A stretch of 64,000 bases of DNA, from assembly GCF_963675165.1 (NCBI RefSeq), contig NC_087380.1:1789803-1853802 (forward strand). Reading direction: 5' to 3'. The notes beneath the pieces were generated by a model. It saw only the letters and a program-made list of their open reading frames with translations. It searched no databases and was not told the origin of the DNA. Source of the DNA: Halichondria panicea (Eukaryota; Porifera; Demospongiae; Suberitida; Halichondriidae). A program made the position numbers and the translations under genes. Each line of letters opens with the position of its first letter. Position 1 is the stretch's first letter. Positions 12,660 to 24,900 of the stretch are shown here, piece after piece.

Positions 12660-12978
12660 GGCCACTCCAAGTGATACTCTGGTTTCTGGTCCACCGCCCG
12701 CATCAGATTTTATTCTTGGATTTCTATCTCATTATTGGATTTCTATCTCATTATTGGATTTCTATCTCATTATTGGATTTCTATCTCATTATTTCTACTA
12801 CGCATGCGCAGAATGGTCCATGTGGTACAAAATAGTGTGATAATGATATTCATTTGCAAAATAATGAGTTCATAAGGTGAAATTGATAATGACATAATGA
12901 GAAAAGCCGCCCCCCCCCCCCCCGCATGCAATTAGAAAAACTTCAGGACCAGAAACCAGAGTGTCACTTGGAGTGGCC
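12660..12978. mobile_element. Harbinger-like MITE with internal 19-bp minisatellite
   Basis: Inverted termini GGCCACTCCAAGTGATACTC at the left and GAGTGTCACTTGGAGTGGCC at the right, the homology running about 33 bases inwards. They are flanked by TAA on both sides; a 3-bp TAA duplication is typical of PIF/Harbinger. The sister copy near 2995 lacks it and reads TTTAATAGC, giving the empty site. Inside, 12712-12795 is a roughly fourfold 19-bp tandem repeat (ATTATTGGATTTCTATCTC), followed by a poly-C run. Confidence 0.75.
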
Positions 12979-13052
12979 TAATAGCTCTTCTGCAACTCTA
13001 TAAGCTGGCTATTTGCTATTTATAAGCACATGCAAAATATCTCTGCATGTAT

Positions 13053-13795
13053 CAGGGGTGGATCCAGGAAAAATAAAAGGGGGGGGCTAGTAGAAAGGGG
13101 CAAAGCCCCGTACGAGGGTGGGTATGGGAGGGGGAGCATCCCCCTCCCGCCTCGCCGAAGGCGAAATTTTTTGCTTTTTACACACTTTTACCTTTGAACT
13201 GTCATATTAATAAGTGAATACTGAATATGAAAAAGTTAATACAAAAAACTCGTTCTAATCAACAAAAGGATGTATACTGTAGATGTTACATCTACATTCA
13301 TGCACTCTTGGTACATGAAAGAACCACAATGCCTACCCAGACTGCACTGAGAGTGAGAGGAGATAAGGCTGCTTCCTTGCAACTAGCTGAAAAAGTCTGA
13401 GATCTGCTCCATGTTGCAGCTCAACAGCATGCACAATAGCCTCCTTCACAAGGCCTAGGAAAAGAGGCCTGGGATATGATCGAGGCTACAAAACATTGCA
13501 CAAGGAGCTGACTCAGCAACAGCAATAGTTGACCTTATGCACTTTATTAGTTCTAGCTAGCTAGCTAGTATAGTATGCATGTCCAGCTAGCTAGCCTACA
13601 TCCTTTATACTCTTAGTAGCTAGACTTGGCTATTGTCTAGCATCTCTTAAGTCAGTGAGTCTACATGCATGCAGATGCATAAGTAACAAGGTTGGTGGCA
13701 AAATTGTTGTAACCTCAGACTAGCAATACATAGGTAGTTTTTTCAAAAGGGGGGGGCTTTTCAGCCCCTCAAAATCACCCCTGGATCCGCCCCTG
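13053..13795. mobile_element. hAT-like element, TIR CAGGGGTGGATCCAGG
   Basis: Termini CAGGGGTGGATCCAGG and CCTGGATCCGCCCCTG, with TGTAT repeated at both flanks. The sister segment near 3050 lacks the insertion. It carries a nested TAGCC...GGCTA fold-back at about 13437-13487. A partner copy in the other orientation starts at 34325. No transposase reading frame is seen. Confidence 0.75.
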
Positions 13796-14094
13796 CTGTA
13801 TTATATATTCACTGAAAGCTATAGCCTCCTTCACAAGGCCCATCTTCAGTGCGGCCTGGAATCAAGGCTAATTGAAGATAGCAATGCAAACTCGTCAAAT
13901 AGCACATGTGTTGTTAACGATCTTTACCGTATGAAAAACCGCTTCATTAGAAATACGAAAATTTAATGCAAAAAATGTTTCATCCTCTAAAAAAAAACGG
14001 ACTGCTATGAAAACATAAAACATAATAGCATAGCGATACCATTTCATAGAAGCTATATTTATTTCTACCAAAAAATTGTGAGCTAGTAAGAGAG

Positions 14095-15113
14095 CTAAGG
14101 AAAATTTATAGGATATTTTAGGGTGGTAGTGAGTCCATGGTTATGCTGCTCTAAAGAGTGCTCCTTGTAGCGAAGGATCAGCTCCTCCAGGGAATTTGAA
14201 GTGCATGGCACAGAGAAACCAAATTTATCGTTGAGAGTGACCACCTTCAAGTGCTTGACGCCATCATACCTGTAGCATGAGGAGTATAATACGCACACAG
14301 TGAGACGTGTACACAGAGACTATATAATTATCATCAACATGCACAATCTTTACAGAGGTGGTCTCTTTAGGAAGGTCAATAGTGTGAGCATTGTAGGGAC
14401 ATGAAGTACAAAGTGGTTCTGGAGTATCGGTAAGCTAAAGCTTTATACTTACACAATGTCAATGCTGTGAGTATGCAGCTCTCCTTGTGACATCAACCAT
14501 TGCTTAGCAGCAGGTCGACAAAGAAAGGTACCATTCTTTTTGGTCTTCAACATCTCACCAGCCTTGACTCTATATAAGAGAGCAGAACAATAACAAAGTT
14601 AAATGCACATCACGCATATATTTAATAAGCTCACCTGTCCACTTCACAATACCAGGTCTCCTTTCTCAAGTGAGGATTGTCAGCTATATAGGGGACAGCT
14701 GCAAAATAACAAACACATCTCTCAAAAATTACACCCATACACAATCACATGCTTTCTATATACAATTAATGTACAATCATGGTACTATCGATCGTGTACT
14801 AATCCTATGACTTATGCACCGGTACTGAGTTGTGTCTTTGATGCATGGGCCCCACGGGTGAGGGGGGTGGTCTGTCATCTCTCTCCGGTCTAGCACGAGG
14901 AGGCAGCTTGGGGATTTTGTGAGGGAAGGTGCCACGGGGGGGTGGTTTTGGAGGGGGTGAGATTTGAGGGGACAAGAACTGTTTCTCTTGTTGTAGTGTC
15001 GGGGGTACCCTCCGACTGGGAGTGGGCGGGGATATAGGGAGGGTGGGGGACTCCGGGGATGGAGGAGTTTCAGATACCGTCTCTTGAGGGGAGACATGCA
15101 TGGGGCATAGACT
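14095..15113 (-). pseudogene. Damaged copy B of the p85 3' end (proline-rich + C-terminal SH2)
   Basis: Minus strand: proline-rich segment at about 15110-14815 (SPPTPSRRVPPTLQQ, then [18 protein letters not shown]), then the three SH2 exons (about 14700-14630, 14578-14462, 14270-14095). Exons 2 and 3 are open and nearly identical to the parent ([24 protein letters not shown]). Exon 1 carries an 8-base insertion containing TATATAG, which breaks the frame from the proline-rich exon. It starts inside the parental exon, so it lacks its own promoter and start. It is much less decayed than copy A, so it is a younger or better conserved duplicate. Confidence 0.8.
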
Positions 15114-15290
15114 GTGTACTATCCCACGAATTCAATTTTTTGATTACATAATAGACCAACACGAATTTTTTTATTGTATATGTACATCGTCCAAGCATAA
15201 GCCACTAAAATCCCAATGGAGAACAAGTGTGTCTTATAGAGGTTCCCCATAAAAGGTTACAAAAACAACATGAATGCTATACAGTATAAT

Positions 15291-15784
15291 GCACTTGTCA
15301 AAGTAATGCCCCACCTCCCCCCTACCGGATAAGTGGGGATTAGTTGGGGATTAGACTTGAAGTTGCTCCCCTATATACCTAGGGGAATTAGACAGATCAC
15401 CTGATGCATGCATTGGGTCAAAGGTCAATTAAAGATCACATGATGTCTGCCACACTCTTCCTTCCAACACATGCTGAATACAGTGGAGCAAAATTTACAC
15501 CTGAGCAATCTTTGCCTTCTTGACTTCACTAGCTATAGGAGTATAGCTGTCAATATTTATATAGTAATTCTGATACTTCAAATAATCTGTTTATCTTCTC
15601 GCTAGAAACCACGAAGAAATAGCTAGAGTGTGATACAGGTCTAATCCCCACATCACCCCCATGTTGTACTAGGGGCTACCAGGGGATTAGACCAAATAAC
15701 ATGCCCAAAGGTAGGGGTATTAGATCAGGTGATTGGTCCACCTATCCCCGGTATGGGGGGGTGGGGCATTAGATTGACAAGTGC
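15291..15784. mobile_element. TIR element, termini GCACTTGTCAA
   Basis: Imperfect inverted repeats GCACTTGTCAA...AATGCCCCAC at the left and GTGGGGCATTAGATTGACAA...GTGC at the right. It lies between the receptor tail exon and p85 copy B and is absent from the sister segment. No coding capacity; superfamily not assigned. Confidence 0.65.
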
Positions 15785-16206
15785 ATAGTTATGCATGCGC
15801 ATGCTTTTTTGATGATCCTTATACGGATTACCTGTCATATCATTCTTCATGAGTTATGAATAATAAAATTCATGTACAAAAAGAATCAATGTAAACTACA
15901 GATTCATACAATTGACAAACAGTCTGTGTTGTTATAGTGTCTACTTGTTCTCTGTGTTGAAGTCAGTGGGTGCATAAGCTGCACAGGCTGAGAGCTAGTA
16001 GTCAGCAGGAGGAGGGGGGCGTGGCTGGTCCACCACCTCATAGGCAGCCTCTTCCTGTAGTTTGTTCAACTCCTCGTAATCATGGGAGGGGAGATGACTC
16101 ATCACCACTGGGGGTAGTCTGTAAGAAATAGAATAGAATCCGTTATAATTATGACATGACAATAATGCACATATAAATACTGCTGTGCAGCAGGGGTAGA
16201 GTGATT

Positions 16207-16417
<211 letters not shown>

Positions 16418-16988
16418 ACACAAAAATGAGCTGTTAGACACTTCCATGGAGGACTGATTTAACTGCTAATGAGACGTGGTTGAAAAAGAAATACATGTAT
16501 AGGCTACTGGTACCTTAATATGTTACTATTATAAACGGGACTAATTTTAGCGAATTTGGGCAAATTATGTCTGCTTTAATAGTAAAACGAGGATTTTATC
16601 AAAATTTACTTTTTGAAAGTATGTTTTCTAATCGATCTAATATCATTCATTCCTCATAATAATTATGATAATGTCGTTATGCTAAAAGTTATAGTTATTG
16701 TGTCCCTTATGTCAATGCACAGCTACTGAGCTTGATAATGAGTTTGATAATGAACCCCAGCTCTTGATACAGCCATACACATACAGCTACCATGCACATG
16801 TACTAACACTCACTGTGTTGGTTGGCTGCCTGTCCTCTCATCACTCATGTCCTTGGATCCAGACCTCCGTTGCCTCAACATAACCAGCACTATTACGATC
16901 AGTACTAGCACAGCAATGGCCAAGACTCCAGCAACCACCCAACCAGCTGAAGCCACAGCAACAATATTGACCACTACACCTGCACTCG

Positions 16989-16989
<1 letters not shown>

Positions 16990-17061
<72 letters not shown>

Positions 17062-17072
17062 CGTGTGTGTGT

Positions 17073-17103
<31 letters not shown>

Positions 17104-17116
17104 CGTGCGTGCGTGT
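16990..17116. repeat. (TG)n microsatellite abutting a TM-exon acceptor
   Basis: A TG tract with a few GC interruptions. On the minus strand it is a (CA)n run ending in CACAG next to the TM exon of the receptor paralogue. The same intron in the intact receptor has only a short run (7108-7122). Confidence 0.95.
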
Positions 17117-19364
17117 GTTGAAGTAGTAGTGTAGGTTGAAGTTGACAAGTAAGCAAAAACAACACTAACACACATTCGATATGAAGCTAAAACAACATGC
17201 ATGGTTATAGAGAGCAAATGGATGCTATACTATCATAATTATTTTTCTCATAACAGAAGCACATTTCAACCTCACTCACCAGTAACCATGACACAATGTG
17301 TAGTGGTTGCCCCACTCTCCCTGGGCACTTGACAACAGTAGGTACCAGCTACTTCACTGGAGCCCTCTGCAAGGTTCAGACTAATGAATCTCGTACCTCG
17401 CGACACGTAGAATCCGTTTGTGTTTGAATCAGGAATGCTGCCACCATTTGGTCCTCTCCACCCTCCGAGAACAGTGCTGCCATTGTTGTCTACCCATCTG
17501 CAGCAGGTGGATAGTTCAGTATGACAGGTGAGGGCAGAGGAACCCTCTCCAATGGCTGCCAGTGATAAGCCAGAGTTGTTGGCAATATTATCCATTGATT
17601 TACTGCTCAAAGGAATAACTGAAAAAACGGAAGGTAAAAGCACATGTATGTGTATGGGTGTTAACTAGTCTCACAGTAGTTGCACAATGGAGCTTCTCCT
17701 GATCACTCAGCAGTTAATTGCTCCACACATTCTACTGTCAGTACTACTTGAAGTGTATCCAGGGTTACAGGTGTAGGTAACAGTCATCATGAAGATGGTT
17801 CCAGAGGATGTGTCCACTGTTCCATTGGAGGGGTTAGTGAGGGGACCACAATCAACGACACCGAAACAACAAAACATGAGTTATATTGTGGTCATATTGA
17901 AACATTACGTTCACAAGCGATGGGTGATCCACTCCATGTTCTGTTAGACTGACAGGTCCTAGTAGTAGTGGATGAGGACAGTTGGTACCCAGCGACAGTA
18001 CAGAAGTGTGTAGCCGTGGTTCCCTGCAGTCTGGGGGTGGAGGTTGGATTGTAGACGATGATTCCATTGGCCAGTGCAGGGAGGTCATCACAGATGGCTG
18101 TGAGAAATAGTCTGATACGATATCTTCGTGTTGTGTCTTACCTGTACACACTGGTGCTGTACTCCAGCTCCCACTAGCCTGACAAGTTATCGTGGCTGAT
18201 CCTGACCTTTGGTACCCAGTGCTGCAGGTGTAAGTGGCCGTCTCTCCGAATGTTGTACCAGTAGAGCTGATCATCATCCCATTGGTAATAGTGGGAGGGG
18301 AGCCACAGGAGACAGCTATAATACGATAAGTTTCTCAAAATACTGATATCTCAGACTTACGGTTACAAATGAGGGATGATCCACTCCACATTCTGGTAGA
18401 CTGACAGGTCCTAGTGATAGTGGATGAGGACAGTTGATACCCAACGACAGTACAGAAGTGTGTAACCATGGCTCCCTGCAGTCTGGGGGTGGTGGTTGGA
18501 TTGTAACTGATCCCTCCATTGACCAGTGCAGGGAGGTCAGGACAGATAGCTGTGTATATATATGGGTTCGGGTACACACACTTGACATCAGTTCAACAGC
18601 ACTTTACACACACCCCTCACCAGTACAGACAGGATTATCTCCAGTGCTCCATCCAGTGACAGTACAGGTCCTCATCATCATTCCAGTCATCTGGTAGCCA
18701 ATGGCACAGAAGTAGGTATAGCTGTGGAGCCCTCAGCTCTGGGGATGGTGGTGTCACTGTACACCACTCCTCCATTGGCTGGGATGGTGAGGTCTGGACA
18801 AGCCACTGAGAACAATGTATCATCATGCAGGAGATATAAATCCTTTTCCTATTCTAATCTACATGCATGCATATATAATTATTGTGTGATGAACTCACTC
18901 AAAGTCTGCAGAAACCCAATTAGGGACACATTTCCCAGTAGCCAGCTGAGAAATAAATTTTGAAGAAAATATTCTTTATGCCTGTAGCTATAAGAGCATA
19001 TTAAATAATGATTGCATCTCTAGGCTAGCTATTTGCTACTTATATATGTATAATGTAATACTGAAAGCTATAGCATGCAAACTCAAATGTATATAGCACA
19101 TGTGTTGTTAACGATCTTTACCGCATGAAAAACCGCTTCATTACACAACAGAATTACAAAAATTTACTGCAAAAAATGTTTCAACATACAACAAGAACTC
19201 AACTACAGGAAATCAAAACTAACAACTGAAACTCCTATCCTCTAAAAAAAAAACGGACTGCTATGAAAACATAAAACATAATAGCAAAAAATAATAGCAT
19301 AGCGATACCATTTCATAGAAGCTATATTTATTTCTACCAAAACAATTGTGAGCTAGTAAGAGAG

Positions 19365-21860
19365 CTAAGGAGAATTTATAGGATATTTTAGGGTGGTAGT
19401 GAGTCCATGGTTATGCTGCTCTAAAGAGTGCTCCTTGTAGCGAAGGATCAGCTCCTCCAGGGAATTTGAAGTGCATGGCACAGAGAAACCAAATTTATCG
19501 TTGAGAGTGACCACCTTCAAGTGCTTGAGGCCATCATACCTGTAGCATGAGGAGTATAATACGCACACAGTGAGACGTGTACACAGAGACTATATAATTA
19601 TTGTCAACATGCACAATCTTTACAGAGGTGGTCTCTTTAGGAAGGTCAATAGTGTGAGCATTGTGGGACATGAAGTACAAAGTGGTTCTGGAGTATTGGT
19701 AAGCTAAAGCTTTATACTTACACAATGTCAATGCTGTGAGTATGTAGCTCTCCTTGTGACATCAACCGTTGCTTAGCAGCAGGTCGACAAAGAAAGGTAC
19801 CATTCTTTCTGGTCTTCAACATCTCACCAGCCTTGACTCTAAAGGGAGGGGAGGGTAAATAATAATAAACGATGTAGAACAAGTTGTGGAGCGACATTTT
19901 TCTGCTGTTATGCCTATAGTCATCACACTAATATTTTAATAATAGGCTCACCTGTCCACTTCACAATACCAGGTCTCCTTTCTCAAGTGAGGATTGTCAG
20001 GAGCCATCTGCAAAATAATAATTATATCTCTCAAAATGTATACCCATACACAATCACATGCTTCCCACAATTGTACAATTCTTGTAAGTAGTCTACTATC
20101 AATCGTGTACTAATCCTATGATTTACGCACTGGTACTGAGTTGTGTCTTTGATGCATGGGCCCCACTGGTGAGGGGGATGGTCTGTCCTCTCTCTCCGGT
20201 CTAGCAGGAGGCAGCTTGGGGATTTTGTGAGGGAAGGCGGCACGGGGGGCCGGTTTTGGAGGGGGCGAGAGCGGTCGATCGTCTTGTGGTGGCAGGGGTA
20301 CCCTTCGACTGGGCGGGATTCCGGGTAGGGAGGAGTTTCGGACATTCTCCCTTGGGGGCGGGACTTCGGGGAAGGAGTTGTTTCGGATACTGTCTCTTGA
20401 GGGGAGACTTGGGGCATTGGGATCCTCGACAAAAGTGTGGACGGTGGGCTCATCCCAAGGGCTAAGGAAACAAGGTGAATAATAATTATTATGTGTTGAA
20501 TGATGATTCAGAAGAATGTACATACACAAGGAATGGCATTTGTCTCAAAAATAAAAATCGATCTGCTTGGCAAATATCGATTAGATAATGCATAGTCAGC
20601 TAAATTGATCTGCAAAAATGCAAATCAAAACTGTGGATTCCACAAGTCGATCTGCAAATGAATACCAAAACTGCAGGTTTGTACAATGTACATGTACAAC
20701 AATACCATATAGCGGGTATATTTGGAGGGTATACATTTTCGCGGAAATGCCTTTAGAAAGGTTTTCTTTTCGGGAATAGCAGCCTTTTTGCAGCATGCAT
20801 GCATGCGATATTAAATTCATGGTTATACATGTTCATGGTATATGCTTAATCCGCGAAAACCACAAATATTTATACCCTCGAAATATACCCGCTATACGGT
20901 ACTTCATATTATGTATACACCAATGACCTGTTAACTTGGGAGTGGAAGTACACACGGTGACTATTGTATATAATATAATTAATAATATAATATATAATTA
21001 TGTGGAATCACCACAAACAATTTAGAGCTAATTAACCAGCTATTGTCAACAGCCGAGGGTTAGCACTTCAGTGTATAGTGTACGCCATGTAGTGTATGAT
21101 GCTATTATCACTCACTCTTCCTCTGCTTCTGGTTGGTCGTCCAGCGTCCCATAGAGAGTGCCGTATATGCTCTCAGACTCTGAGAAGGCGTTCTCCTTCA
21201 CTCGTTGGTTGATTAACTCTTTGCTCATACCCAGACTGTGCAGCTGACTGTGTGTGTGTGTGGAGGGTACAAACAGAACTATGAGAGAAGTCATAAATAA
21301 ACCAACCCAAATAATTTCCTCAACACTTACTACATGTAGCTTAAGATTGTTCAGTAAACCCTACACCTAATGCAATCTGACCATGCATTAGTTTATGACC
21401 GTTAAAAGATACAAAGAGAACTATGAGAGGCCATAACTAAAGGTTAGGCTGTTCAACTGACCCAAATTTGTACAAGTATATAGCCTAAAGTGTTCAGTAA
21501 ATCCTACACTTAATGCAATCTGACCACTAGAACTCTAGTTATGGCCGTTACAAGATCCCCACCCTACCCACCAGCCCACCCTACCACCACTCACATAGTG
21601 TACTGCTCCTTCTCCCACTGCAGCCTCATCAGCTCTGGACGTATCGTGTTGATGTCTTTGTCCATCGTCCGAAATGCCATATTAATTTCAGCAAAGTTCC
21701 TGCCGGCTTGTTGGAGAGACTTTTGGGCCTCCCTTATCCGAGAGGCTAGCAACTTGGCGTTATTCATTATACTGTGTACATGTGTGTGGTGTATGGTGGG
21801 GGAGGAGGGGACAAGTTTGAATATCAATATAATAAATGATGAGGGGGTGGGATGGAAAGA

Positions 21861-21907
<47 letters not shown>

Positions 21908-24900
21908 TGTGTACCCACCTCTGCTGATCGTTCCTGCTCAGCCCAATATGCTGGCCTTCATTTGAAATTTTCTGCTGCTCTTTGATCATATCCAACCACA
22001 AGTTCTTGGCAGCCACATTGTTCTTAGCCGTCTCCACCGTCTGGGAGGCAACAAAGGTTAACTAGAAGATAGTGTCATTCAAGGAAAATTAGCACTAATT
22101 ACAATTTATGCTGAAACTGTCCATAGGAAATATCACTGTGTACCTGTAAGCATTTAAATATTTAATGCACAAAATGTTATACTTGCATTCCAAGCACGAG
22201 TATATCAGTACACTAATCTCACTGAGTTTATCCACACAACAACTAGTTGAGTCTGACATGCAACACAACCTATACATGCACAGTGAATATTCCACTGCCA
22301 CTGAGAAGGGCGGTAATCACTAGAACTAAAGTTATAAAGTTATGGCTGCTCAAAGAGTTGACATGTACACTGACTGACCTTCTTGCACTCTTCATAAGAG
22401 GCCTCCATTCCCAGGTACTGGTCGTTCTTCTGGTCAAATATCTGAGAGATGTCCTGGAGTTTCACGAGTAGACTCTCTGTGGTGGTGTCTCTGTCTTCAA
22501 CTGGTTCATCGTCCTCGTCATCATCGACCTGAGGGGGCGGTGGTGTGAGGTGTGTGTGTGTGTGGGTCAGGATGTGTGAATGATGTAAGGGGGATCAGTA
22601 AGGCCATGTGTACACTTAATGGGTAGGGGAAATGTATACGATTGAAACTTAGAAGCCCTTCCACAAACATTATCAACAAAGGTAGTGAGCAAACACAATT
22701 GTACGTTCATACTAACTGTATGACATCACATTACCTCACCTTAGCGAACCTTGACACCGGCTTGGAGAGTGTGATATCGAGTCTGGGGTTGTATTTAGTG
22801 AGTGGCTCACGTTGATAAAACTCCACCAGTTCGGGTACAGAACAGAACACTGTGGGCTCAGAGAACCCATACTTGCCCTTGGAGTATATAATTCGTATGA
22901 GTTTGTTTGAGCCGCTCTTCCGCACGGTGAGAGTGTACTCTCCCTGGGTCCTGGACGAGTCTCTCACTAGGAAGGCTCCGTCGTCCGTGTCACGTAACTT
23001 AGAGGCCACCTCCTCTCTGGAGGGGGAGGGAGGGACAAAAATAGTACTTACATGTACAGTGCAAGTTTCACACAATAACATAAGTTGTGGATACCATACA
23101 AAATATGGCACAATGAGTCCTATTCGTTTATTAGAGCCTGGAATTTCTTTTTGAACGCTCACTAATTACTTCCGGTATAGCCTCTGCAGTAAAATTTGCT
23201 GAGCTGGCACGCCCTTTTACATTAAAGTCATTGTAAAATCAATGTGTTTGTGCAGCCTCTGCATTCAATTCCAGCAATCAAAATCCCAGGTTCTTAAACA
23301 AATAGGAAGTACAGTATGTGGCGTTAAATAGAGCTTTGATGGTCATAATTTTAGTTTCGTTGGTCCAATAATTAATGTCAATATCTCACTTGCTCATGGC
23401 AGCCCAGTACCAGCCCTGGTCTGTGAGGGGGAAGTGGGCGGTGGGGGAGGAGGGTGGTTGGGAGGGTATAGCGGGTACACCTCGATCATGCGGGCTGGGT
23501 CTGTTGCTAGGTACATTCACTGCAGGACAAAACAGACAGAATAAAATCATCACTGAGTCAGCATCACATTGTGATCACACTACATGTACAGTACATACAA
23601 AATGGCACTCGGACATAATCCTGCTTATCAGAGAAGTATTACATAATTGTTACCAGGCCGATATCTCTCTATTGTAACACTAGGTTAAACAAGGCTAGAG
23701 AAGCATCTATACAAGAAAGTCTTATACTGTAGTTGGTGTAATCACAACAAGAATGAACCACACAACACTCAATGTACTACACATTTTGAACCAGTGTGTC
23801 TCCTGAAATTTCACTATCAGTATAAGCAATGCATGTAAAAACGTTATTAGTGCTGCTTGTCCTAGCGCTTGGCCAGGGGTCAGAGGTCAGTGAATTATCG
23901 AGAAAATAGGATGACTAGAAATTAATTTCAGTGCATACATGTAAATTAACTCACACATATAAATATCTGATTCTGAAGCCTCCTCCACTGGCAGGGGAGG
24001 GAGCACTCTATCACGCCCACTAGTTGAACGTGTGTCCGTCTCCTCCCGCCCACCTCCCGGGAAAATGGAGGACATGGGCCGACCAGAAGGTGGGCGTGGC
24101 GGGATCATTGGCTCTGGTCTTTTGGGTACTGAGCGTCTAGGGGGTGGGCGGGAAGGTATTGGGGGTGTTGGGGGTGTGGCCTTGAGGATGAGGACCTCTA
24201 GAACACGGAAGTGAATTTCACTGTTTTCAATCAGTTTCCTATAGGGGGTGGAGTTATAATTATTATATGCTGTAGAGAAAGTCGCGGTACAGGTTGGTGA
24301 AACATGTCTATTGTGGTCACCCTATAAGCAGGTCACCCTCTATAATACAGCCAGGTTAATGGGCCCCAAAGCCTCCATAACATGTGTGTTAAAAGCAGGT
24401 CACCCTCTATAATATGGCCAGGTTAATGGGCCCCAAAGCCTCCATAACATGTGTGTTAAAAGCAAGTCACCTCTTTATTAAAGCCAGATAGCAGGATCAC
24501 ACTAATAACACCATTGACATCTTCAAGCTTCATTAATCCACTTACTGTATATCATCAGGGGGTGGTCTAAGGAGGGCGGGGCCAAACAGTAGTGCCAGGT
24601 TACGAGTGCTCATCTTGTTCTGACTCTCGAGCGATGTCACTCTGACCAGATGCTCTAGTAGCGTGTCCAGCGTGCTGCGATGAGGGGCGGGCAGTTGGTC
24701 CAGTAGGGGGAGAAGCTTCGAGTGAACACTATCAACACTGGTCCCTCCTGAAGCAAAGTATCAACCATGATGTAGATAAAATTATTACAATTACAGTCGA
24801 TTTAAGACGACACTCTAAATATACGACATTTCCCATAATTATTAATACTCTTGTGTACATGTACGTACATGTATTGTAGTTTTAATACCTCGTTATTTTA

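Noticed and set aside
24328-24490. CRISPR-like array
   Set aside because: Contiguous 67-bp tandem units without distinct spacers, in an intron of an animal gene.
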